From SHWB01 sp050246875 (GTDB lineage: Bacteria > Pseudomonadota > Alphaproteobacteria > UBA6615): a stretch of DNA of 7,557 bases. The stretch lies in contig JBFWVF010000024.1 of NCBI GenBank assembly GCA_050246875.1, forward strand, positions 1-7,557. Direction: 5' to 3'. The notes under the pieces were generated by a model. That model made no database searches. It saw only the letters and a program-made list of their open reading frames with translations, and had not been told where the DNA came from. Position numbers and translations under genes: made by a program. Every line of letters starts with the position of its first letter. Position 1 is the first letter of the stretch. This document shows, piece by piece, positions 1 to 5,122 of the stretch.

Positions 1-349
1 CGGCCGCCAGCGTGACGCCGATCAGGTAGATCGTGCTGAACGGGTTCATGGGCCCGCCCGCGAAGTGCAGGATGCCGGTCAGCAGCAGCGCGTCGGCCAC
101 CAGGACGCCGCCGATGCCGGCGGGTGAGGGCTCCGGCGAGCGCAACTGAACTGCCAGCAGGAGATTGGTGCCGCAGAGTCCGGCCAGCAGCAGTCCGAGC
201 GGGACCAGCGGCAGTACGACGTCCGCGAAGGTCACCCCCGCAGCCGTCACGGCAATCGCGGCGACGGCGGCCCAGCGGAGACGCACGAGCCACGGCAGCA
301 CGGTGCTGCCGGTACGCGCGACGGAGGCGCCTGACCGGGCTGTCGGCAT
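1..349 (-). CDS. RegB/PrrB-like redox-sensing histidine kinase, N-terminal part (runs off the window)
   Basis: This is the first 116 codons of a membrane sensor kinase; the rest lies beyond base 1. Seen: a short polar N-terminus, then about four hydrophobic segments (roughly residues 26-44, 45-68, 78-97 and from 104 on). The heptapeptide GGPMNPF (residues 98-104) lies between the third and fourth, followed by STIYLIG. Known: GGXXNPF is the ubiquinone-binding signature of RegB/PrrB/ActS/RoxS kinases, which sense the redox state of the quinone pool and phosphorylate a RegA-type regulator. Inferred: this protein monitors respiratory state at the inner membrane. The dimerisation and catalytic domains are not visible, so kinase function rests on the motif and topology. 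The start is the first ATG after an in-frame stop at 377-379; no clear Shine-Dalgarno precedes it. It follows the DUF1801 gene by 27 bases in the same frame and is probably cotranscribed with it. A RegA-like gene may lie further downstream, outside the window. Confidence 0.82.
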   Translation of the reverse strand, partial: MPTARSGASVARTGSTVLPWLVRLRWAAVAAIAVTAAGVTFADVVLPLVPLGLLLAGLCGTNLLLAVQLRSPEPSPAGIGGVLVADALLLTGILHFAGGPMNPFSTIYLIGVTLAA

Positions 350-376
350 GGAGCTCAGGGTCGTGGCACCATTCTG

Positions 377-781
377 TCAGCCGGTTCTCGAAGGGACCGT
401 GCGACGTAATGCCGCAGGGCGTCCGGAACGCCCGGGGCCCGGCCGCACACGGGCGAGCCGGCCCCGAATCAGCTTTCGCAGCAGCGCGAGCGGCAACGGC
501 GCGTCAGGCTGGAACCGGATCGTGCCCCTGCTGACGTCGTACTTCGCGAGCGCGTCCGCGAAGGTCCCCACGGCGCCGTAGATCGCGCAGTGCTTCGCGG
601 CCGCGCCGATGTGCAGCACGGTCCTGCCGCCGAGCTTGAAGGTCGGCAGACCGTAGCTGATGCACTCCTCGATCTCAGGCTCGAGTTCGTGAACGGTCTT
701 CCGGATGCGTTCCAGCGCCGCCCGTTGGTCCGCTGGCAGGGCCTTCAGATACGCGTTGAAGTGCCTCGGTGGGTTCTTCAT
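377..781 (-). CDS. DUF1801 / YdhG-like small protein
   Basis: A 134-residue soluble protein of the DUF1801 (YdhG-like) family. Seen: an N-terminal helical region with FNAYLKALP (residues 8-16), the family hallmark YGLPTFKL (43-50), a strand region HIGAAAKHCAIYG (57-69), and the conserved end SRGTIRFQPDAPLPLALLRK (84-103). Known: family members are about 110-150 residues long; Bacillus YdhG (Fra) has been described as a frataxin-like iron chaperone, but most members have no established role, so I assign no specific function. After the core, about 25 residues form an Arg/Pro/Gly-rich tail that looks unstructured. ATG 781 is chosen because the family homology begins there and AGGCGG lies 8 bases upstream. 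A longer reading from 997 would overlap the acylase gene and adds unconserved sequence. It sits between the acylase and the RegB-like kinase on the same strand. Confidence 0.9.
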   Translation of the reverse strand: MKNPPRHFNAYLKALPADQRAALERIRKTVHELEPEIEECISYGLPTFKLGGRTVLHIGAAAKHCAIYGAVGTFADALAKYDVSRGTIRFQPDAPLPLALLRKLIRGRLARVRPGPGRSGRPAALRRTVPSRTG

Positions 782-804
782 CACGTCTACCGCCTCTCGC
801 GGGT

Positions 805-823
805 GGCGCCGGATCGGGGCGCC
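805..823. other. Inverted repeat in the gap between acylase and DUF1801 genes
   Basis: GGCGCC at 805-810 is repeated at 818-823. The sequence is self-complementary, so it forms a 6-base-pair GC stem with a 7-base loop. It lies in the 146-base gap (782-927) downstream of the acylase stop and just upstream of the DUF1801 start. No T-run follows on the minus strand, so an intrinsic terminator is not supported. It could be an attenuating hairpin or mRNA-stabilising end. GC-rich DNA produces such stems by chance fairly often. Otherwise the gap shows only the DUF1801 ribosome-binding site. Confidence 0.25.
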
Positions 824-927
824 CCATGCCACGCGCAGCCCGGTGAGGGCGAGCATGGCAATGGGGCTGTCCGGCGACAGGACCCGCTGAGCGGAGCTTC
901 GTGATGCAGGGTGTGCATGGACGAAGT

Positions 928-3390
928 CTACGGCCGCAACGTCAGCACGTGCACGGGAGGGCCCGGCAGGAAGGGCGTGGGCTCGCCGCCGAGCCACGCC
1001 GGGTGGCTGTCGGCGTAGTGCGGCGAGAACGGATGCCCGCTCTGGCCCGTGGGCATGTGCATCAACCCCTCCGCTTCGCGGCCCGGTGATACGACGAAGC
1101 GCTCCGACGCGGAATCGGCGCCGTACGCCATCCGCGGCGTGTAGAGGTCGCCCGGCACCGGCACCTCCGGCATGTCAAGCCAGCGGCCGAGCCACGGCAG
1201 CGCCGCGCTCAGCGGGTGGCGGTAGCGCGTCCGGTTCAGCTCGCCCCACGCGCGGGCGCCGAGATCGGGGCCGAAGGCCGCCTCGGCATCGGCGATGACG
1301 GCGTCCACGGCTGCCAGCAGGAACGCGTCCCACGTCGGGTATGCCGGATCGAGCAGGTGCAGCGGGCGCTCGGTCACCAGCCGCCACAACGGCCCCTCCC
1401 GTTTTCGCTCGATCGTGAAGTCGAAGGCCGGGTCCGCCGCCACGCACTCCGCCAGCACGAACCCGAAGACCGACCGGGAGACGCGGTCGCGGAACGACCG
1501 CGTGAAGCGGTAGGCGACCGATTCCGGCGCGGCGCGGCCGGTCCATCCGGTCTCGACGAGCCGGCGCAGCTCGGCGCGCCGCTGGTGCCCGGCGGCGGCG
1601 GGCGAAGCGAGGACCGAGAGCAACAGCGTCCGCCAGCGATCGAGGAACAGCGCCGAGTCGTCGAGCTGGATGGCGAGCATGTCGCGAGGCTCGAACTGCT
1701 CGCGGTCCCTGAGCCGCTCGCGGACAATGCGCGCGCGCGAGCCGATCTCGTAGCTGCCGTCGCCAATCAGGTCCAGCATCGGTCCGTCCACGACGCGCGC
1801 GTTCGCCGTCCAGAGCCGGCCATCCGGGGGGTCCACGACCTGCGGATGCTCCTCCGGCGTCAGGTAGCCGCGCCAGCCGCGCGCGCCGTCGGCCCAGGAG
1901 GACGGCGCCCGTCCGTTCACGCCCTCGCGTCGCGGCATGCCGCCGTAGACGGTCCAGGCGATGCGGCCATCACGGCTCGCGATGATCTGGTTGAACGCCG
2001 GCGCTCCGGCGCTGCCCGCGCTGGCGAGCCCTTCTTCGAGCGTGCGGGCCGACTCCATCGGGAACAGCGAGGAGGCGAGCTTGACCGGGTCGTGCGCCAT
2101 CCAGCGGATCGCACGGCTCCGGCCCCGGTAGTCCGGCGGCAGCACCGGACCCCAGATCGTCCACGCCACGGGCACCCGGACGTCCGCCTGCCCGGCCACG
2201 TGGATCGTCTCCTCGTACCGCTCGAAGCGGCGGAAGCCGCCGGGGGCGCGGTAGCGATCCGCGTCCGCGGGGTCGCGCTCGATGAGGACGAGGTCGCTCC
2301 AGTCTCCGAAGGTCGTCGTGAAGCCCCACGCGAGGTGCGTGTTGCTGCCGGCCACGAGGGTCGGAATGCCGGGCAGGGTGAGGCCGTCCAGCCGGCCCGG
2401 CACACCGCCCTCGCCCGGCCACGCGAGCGCGGCGCGATACCAGACGTTCGGCACGCGGATGGGGAAGTGCATGTCGTCGGCGAGGAGCGCGCTGCCGTGC
2501 GCGGTGTGCGCGCCGGACACGGCGAAGTTGTTGCTGCCGATGGCCGCGCCTGCCGGGTCGTCGAGCGCGAGCCGCAGCGCCATGGCTTCGGGCCAGTCAC
2601 GCGGCGGGCGGACCGGGGCGGCGGTCGCGACCGGTGCTGTCGCGCCGCGGGCGATCGCGCGCGCACGCGCGTCGTAGACCTCCGGACCCGGCACCGGCGG
2701 CACGTTGAACGCGGGGCCCACGATCGGCGTGTCCCACTCGGTGCCGCGCGGCGACAGGAACGCCGTCATCGGCTCCGGCAGGACGTCCCGCATCGTGGCC
2801 AGCATCGACTCGTAGACGCCGTTGCCGTCCTGCTGCGCGACGAACATCGAGAGGACGGCGAGCATCGAGTCGGAGGCCGTCCACGGCCGCGGCTGCTGCC
2901 GGAGCAGCAGGTATTCGGGCGGGCGGGCGCCGAGCGACGCGAGCCCCGCGTTGACGCCGTCCACGTAGGCGGCAAGCGCGGCGCGGTCCCCCGCAGAGAG
3001 GTGCGTCACGGCGGCGTCCGCCACGGCGCGCAGGCGGTGGATCCGGATCTGCCGGTCCGCGCCGAGCGCGGCCGGCCCGACCAGCTCGGCCAGCTCGCCG
3101 GCCGGGCGGCGCCGCGTCAGGTCCATCTGGAAGTAGCGGTCCTGCGCATGAAGGAAGCCGGTCGCCCGGGCGGCGTCGACGCGGTTCGCGGCGTGCACGG
3201 TCGGCACGCCGAGCCCGTCACGCTCGACACGGACGACCGCCGAGAGCCCGGCCAGCCGGTGCTCCGCATCGAGGTCCGGCAGGCTGGCGCGCAACTGCCA
3301 GCCGAGCCAGAGACCCGTCGCCACGACGCCGCCGATCAGGACCAGGCCGGCGAGGACGAGGAGGCGGAGAGGGCGCGGCACGACCTTCAC
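928..3390 (-). CDS. Membrane-anchored penicillin acylase (penicillin amidase, PF01804) family Ntn hydrolase
   Basis: An 820-residue N-terminal-nucleophile hydrolase. Known: the family is made as a precursor that self-cleaves before a serine, giving alpha and beta subunits; the new N-terminal Ser hydrolyses amides such as beta-lactam side chains or N-acyl-homoserine lactones. Seen: a hydrophobic N-terminal segment (about residues 8-30) with no lipobox, so a signal anchor or uncleaved signal facing the periplasm; an alpha region with HAQDRYFQMDLTRR (81-94); a linker around 240-283; the cleavage motif GSNNF with Ser286. Numbering Ser286 as beta-1, His308 is beta-23, Ala354 is beta-69 (oxyanion-hole position) and Asn530 is beta-245, matching the family's catalytic layout. 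The C-terminal TGQSGHPFSPHY (781-792) is also typical. All catalytic positions are present, so it should be active; the substrate cannot be read from sequence. The start is GTG at 3390 with a weak ribosome-binding site. It is divergent from ada and heads a probable minus-strand group with the DUF1801 and kinase genes. Confidence 0.95.
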   Translation of the reverse strand: MKVVPRPLRLLVLAGLVLIGGVVATGLWLGWQLRASLPDLDAEHRLAGLSAVVRVERDGLGVPTVHAANRVDAARATGFLHAQDRYFQMDLTRRRPAGELAELVGPAALGADRQIRIHRLRAVADAAVTHLSAGDRAALAAYVDGVNAGLASLGARPPEYLLLRQQPRPWTASDSMLAVLSMFVAQQDGNGVYESMLATMRDVLPEPMTAFLSPRGTEWDTPIVGPAFNVPPVPGPEVYDARARAIARGATAPVATAAPVRPPRDWPEAMALRLALDDPAGAAIGSNNFAVSGAHTAHGSALLADDMHFPIRVPNVWYRAALAWPGEGGVPGRLDGLTLPGIPTLVAGSNTHLAWGFTTTFGDWSDLVLIERDPADADRYRAPGGFRRFERYEETIHVAGQADVRVPVAWTIWGPVLPPDYRGRSRAIRWMAHDPVKLASSLFPMESARTLEEGLASAGSAGAPAFNQIIASRDGRIAWTVYGGMPRREGVNGRAPSSWADGARGWRGYLTPEEHPQVVDPPDGRLWTANARVVDGPMLDLIGDGSYEIGSRARIVRERLRDREQFEPRDMLAIQLDDSALFLDRWRTLLLSVLASPAAAGHQRRAELRRLVETGWTGRAAPESVAYRFTRSFRDRVSRSVFGFVLAECVAADPAFDFTIERKREGPLWRLVTERPLHLLDPAYPTWDAFLLAAVDAVIADAEAAFGPDLGARAWGELNRTRYRHPLSAALPWLGRWLDMPEVPVPGDLYTPRMAYGADSASERFVVSPGREAEGLMHMPTGQSGHPFSPHYADSHPAWLGGEPTPFLPGPPVHVLTLRP

Positions 3391-3447
3391 TATTTGACCG
3401 CAAGAGCCGGATAGAGTGGGGGCGCTCCGGCCCGCTACGCTCGGGCC
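3391..3447. promoter_or_regulatory. Divergent control region between acylase and ada
   Basis: This 57-base gap must hold the start signals for both divergent genes unless promoters reach into the coding regions. TTGACC at 3394-3399 resembles a plus-strand -35 element, but no -10-like hexamer sits at the usual 16-18 base spacing; TAGAGT (3412-3417) is too close. I see no match to the E. coli Ada box (AAAGCGCA), so autoregulation by methylated Ada, if it occurs, uses a different site. Confidence 0.4.
3429..3447. promoter_or_regulatory. Perfect inverted repeat abutting the ada start codon
   Basis: GGCCCG at 3429-3434 and CGGGCC at 3442-3447 are perfect inverted complements separated by seven bases (CTACGCT). 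The right arm ends at the base immediately before the ATG of ada, in the place where a Shine-Dalgarno would be expected; none is visible. It could be a regulator's operator, possibly Ada's own, or an mRNA hairpin limiting initiation. Function is inferred only from position and symmetry. Confidence 0.35.
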
Positions 3448-4542
3448 ATGCTCACGATTCAGATGCCGACGTCAGCCCCAGCGTCCGTTCCTCGTCCGGG
3501 TACCGGCGACCGCCGATGGCAGGCCGTGGTCGACCGCGACCGGACGCATGCGGGCGAGTTCGTGTACGCCGTCCGGACCACCGGCATCTACTGCCGGCCG
3601 GGATGCCCGAGCCGCCGGCCCCGGCGGGAGTCCGTCGACTTCTTCCCGTCGCCGGACGCCGCGGAAGCACACGGTTTCCGCTCGTGCCGGCGCTGCACGC
3701 CGCGGCGCGCGTGGCCGGAACACCCCGGGCTGGCGGCCGTTCGCCGCGCCTGCGCGTTCATCGCCGCGCACTCGGATGAGCCGCTCGACCTGGCTGCGAT
3801 TGCCGCGCACGCGGGTCTCAGCCGGTTCCATCTGCAGCGAACGTTCACGCGCCTCGTCGGGCTCTCGCCGAAGTCGTATCTCGAGGCCGTGCGCGCATCG
3901 CGCTTCCGGCACGGCCTCCGCGACCCGCGGGCCACGCTCAGCGGCGCGCTCTACGAGGCCGGATACGGCTCGCCGAGCCGCGTCTACGAGCGCCGGCCGA
4001 CGGGCGGAGTGACGCCGGGCGACTACCGGGCCGGCGGCAAAGGGCTCGTGGTGCGCTACGCCGTCGTCGACTGCGCGCTGGGCCGTCTGCTGGTGGCCGG
4101 CACGGACAGGGGCGTCTGCGCGGTGAAGCTCGGCGACGACGACCGCCCGCTCGTCGCGGAACTGCACGCCGAGTTCCCGCGCGCGGCGATCGAACGGAAT
4201 GAGAAGGCGCTTGCGCCCTGGACCAGAGCACTGCGGAGCTGTGCCGCCGGCCGCATTCCTGATGCGGAACTGCCGTTGGATGTACGGGGCACGGCCTTTC
4301 AGTGGCAGGTGTGGCGCTACCTGCAGTCGATCCCGGCCGGGGAGACCCGCACCTACAGCGAGGTGGCGAAGGGCATCCGCCGCCCCGCCGCCGTCCGCGC
4401 CGTGGCGCGCGCGTGCGCGACGAACCATGTGGCGCTGGCCGTGCCGTGTCACCGCGTGATCGGCAAGGACGGATCGCTGACCGGCTACCGCTGGGGCATC
4501 GAGCGCAAGGATGCGCTGCTCAAGTCCGAACGCCGTCGCTAG
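3448..4542 (+). CDS. ada: Ada: bifunctional DNA methylphosphotriester / O6-methylguanine methyltransferase and transcriptional regulator
   Basis: A complete 364-residue Ada protein (E. coli Ada is 354). It removes methyl groups from DNA in suicide reactions: N-Ada takes them from phosphotriesters and becomes an activator, C-Ada takes them from O6-methylguanine and O4-methylthymine. Seen: zinc cysteines Cys49, Cys53, Cys80 and Cys83, with exactly the spacing of E. coli Cys38/42/69/72; Cys49 in YCRPGCPSR is the phosphotriester acceptor. An AraC-type helix-turn-helix domain spans about 95-193 (SRFHLQRTFTRLVGLSPKSY in the first half). The MGMT domain spans about 203-360, with FQWQVWRYLQSIPAGETRTY and active-site VPCHRVIG (Cys334). 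The second AraC half reads YERRPTGGVTP, which appears one residue shorter than the usual YxxxxxxLGMTP. Start ATG 3448; the Met at residue 6 (3463) is an alternative, and neither has a strong ribosome-binding site. No alkA or alkB lies alongside, so it is a single-gene unit. Confidence 0.97.
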   Translation: MLTIQMPTSAPASVPRPGTGDRRWQAVVDRDRTHAGEFVYAVRTTGIYCRPGCPSRRPRRESVDFFPSPDAAEAHGFRSCRRCTPRRAWPEHPGLAAVRRACAFIAAHSDEPLDLAAIAAHAGLSRFHLQRTFTRLVGLSPKSYLEAVRASRFRHGLRDPRATLSGALYEAGYGSPSRVYERRPTGGVTPGDYRAGGKGLVVRYAVVDCALGRLLVAGTDRGVCAVKLGDDDRPLVAELHAEFPRAAIERNEKALAPWTRALRSCAAGRIPDAELPLDVRGTAFQWQVWRYLQSIPAGETRTYSEVAKGIRRPAAVRAVARACATNHVALAVPCHRVIGKDGSLTGYRWGIERKDALLKSERRR

Positions 4543-4594
4543 CGCCCGCCATCGACACGGCGCCATTTGCGTGTTTCGTCTGCAGCAGCCCAAG

Positions 4595-4616
4595 CCGGCC
4601 CCTGATCCAGGGCCGG
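4595..4616. terminator. GC hairpin between convergent ada and the small-protein operon
   Basis: CCGGCCC (4595-4601) pairs with GGGCCGG (4610-4616), with an 8-base loop that could close two more pairs. It lies in the 83-base convergent gap after the ada stop (4542) and beyond the stop of the minus-strand small gene (4626), where a bidirectional terminator is expected. No T-run follows on either strand, so Rho-independent termination is only moderately supported. Confidence 0.45.
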
Positions 4617-4625
4617 TCCGATCAG

Positions 4626-4730
4626 TTACCGATGCCTGGCTTTCTGGCGCCGCTCGTCCAGGAAGTCGATGACAACGAAGAACACGGCGAAGGCAGCCAG
4701 TCCGCCGGCCATGATGTAGAAACCTGTCAT
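4626..4730 (-). CDS. 34-residue single-pass membrane protein, second gene of a coupled pair
   Basis: I do not recognise this family. The product is 34 residues. MTGFY is followed by one hydrophobic helix (about residues 6-24, rich in Ala, Gly, Phe and Val) and then a highly charged tail, DERRQKARHR. By the positive-inside rule the tail should be cytoplasmic, giving an N-out, C-in protein. Two features support real translation despite its size. A strong Shine-Dalgarno, GGAGGAA (complement of 4734-4740), lies 3 bases before the ATG. The ATG also overlaps the stop of the upstream gene as ATGA (4727-4730), the classic arrangement for translational coupling. It could be a small subunit or regulator of a membrane partner. 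No function can be assigned. Confidence 0.65.
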   Translation of the reverse strand: MTGFYIMAGGLAAFAVFFVVIDFLDERRQKARHR

Positions 4731-4948
4731 CGGTTCCTCCGTGCGAGCAGCAGGCTCGCCGACACGAGTGTTCCCCACAGCACAACGCCGGTCAAGGCCG
4801 CCAGCCACGAAAACTCGCGTTCTGCCATGAACTGGCCGAAGAACAGCCCACCCACCGCGACGTTCGCGGTATCAGGCAGGAGTTCGATCAGGATCAGGCG
4901 CTGGCGTTGGCTGAGACGGATCACGACCGGGCTGGTTGCGAAGGCCAT
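4727..4948 (-). CDS. 73-residue membrane protein, first gene of a coupled pair
   Basis: I do not recognise this family. The 73-residue product has a short amphipathic N-terminus (RLSQRQRLILIELLPDT, residues 11-27), a weak hydrophobic segment (about 28-42, ANVAVGGLFFGQFM), a short polar loop (AEREF) and a strong helix (about 48-69) ending in the basic ARRNR. Both ends are predicted cytoplasmic, with a two-helix hairpin. ATG 4948 is chosen because the sequence upstream is Arg/Ser-rich and looks non-coding; a GTG at 5041 would give 104 residues. The ribosome-binding site is weak (GGCAG). Its last codons contain the Shine-Dalgarno of the 34-residue gene, and its TGA overlaps that gene's ATG. It is divergent from the FAD oxidoreductase across 174 bases. 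Confidence 0.6.
   Translation of the reverse strand: MAFATSPVVIRLSQRQRLILIELLPDTANVAVGGLFFGQFMAEREFSWLAALTGVVLWGTLVSASLLLARRNR
4734..4740 (-). promoter_or_regulatory. Strong Shine-Dalgarno for the 34-residue gene, embedded in the upstream gene
   Basis: On the minus strand this reads GGAGGAA, 3 bases before the ATG at 4730 (the GGAGG core is 5 bases away). It is the clearest ribosome-binding site in the window and is the main argument that the tiny downstream gene is translated. It also encodes the Arg-Arg-Asn near the C-terminus of the 73-residue protein. Confidence 0.75.
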
Positions 4949-5085
4949 GCCGCTCGACTGCCGGCCGTCTCGCGACCGTCGGCTCGTGGGCCGTGCGAAA
5001 CCCGCGTCGCCGGCAGCCAGGCAAAGTCGCAGATGCCGCACGCGCTAGTTGACGGCGGTTGGCGCACGGGTTCGGGGCCGGCCAT

Positions 5086-5114
5086 TTGGAATCCGCCGGG
5101 ACTCTCGGCATACT
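5086..5114 (+). promoter_or_regulatory. Candidate promoter for a leaderless oxidoreductase mRNA
   Basis: TTGGAA (5086-5091) and CATACT (5109-5114) each match 4 of 6 bases of the sigma-70 -35 and -10 consensus, and the spacer is exactly 17 bases. A start site about 7 bases after the -10 would fall at about 5121, essentially on the ATG at 5123. This agrees with the absence of any Shine-Dalgarno before that ATG. Both hexamers are imperfect, so a chance match is possible. Confidence 0.3.
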
Positions 5115-5122
5115 GCGCACTG

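Noticed and set aside
124..581. Two plus-strand open frames of about 137 codons opposite the kinase and DUF1801 genes
   Set aside because: Both are antisense to recognisable proteins and their products are Arg/Pro/Ala-rich without motifs.
782..997. N-terminal extension of the DUF1801 gene starting at 997
   Set aside because: It would overlap the acylase 3' end by 70 bases and add 72 unconserved residues. A ribosome-binding site and the family N-terminus support the start at 781.
1216..3414. Very long plus-strand open frame (732 codons) opposite the acylase gene
   Set aside because: It is antisense to a clearly conserved protein in GC-rich DNA, where the opposite strand seldom has stops. Its translation is Arg/Gly/Ala/His-rich with no recognisable domain.
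3394..3417. TTGACC ... TAGAGT as a sigma-70 promoter for ada
   Set aside because: The spacer is only 12 bases, too short for a functional -35/-10 pair. It is noted only as part of the divergent region.
3472..4785. Minus-strand open frame of 437 codons opposite ada
   Set aside because: It overlaps all ada domains and the coupled small genes, and its product is low-complexity and Arg/Ala-rich. It is a composition artefact.
4907..5122. Extended start for the FAD oxidoreductase
   Set aside because: The extra 72 residues have no FAD-oxidoreductase character and would overlap the divergent small membrane gene.
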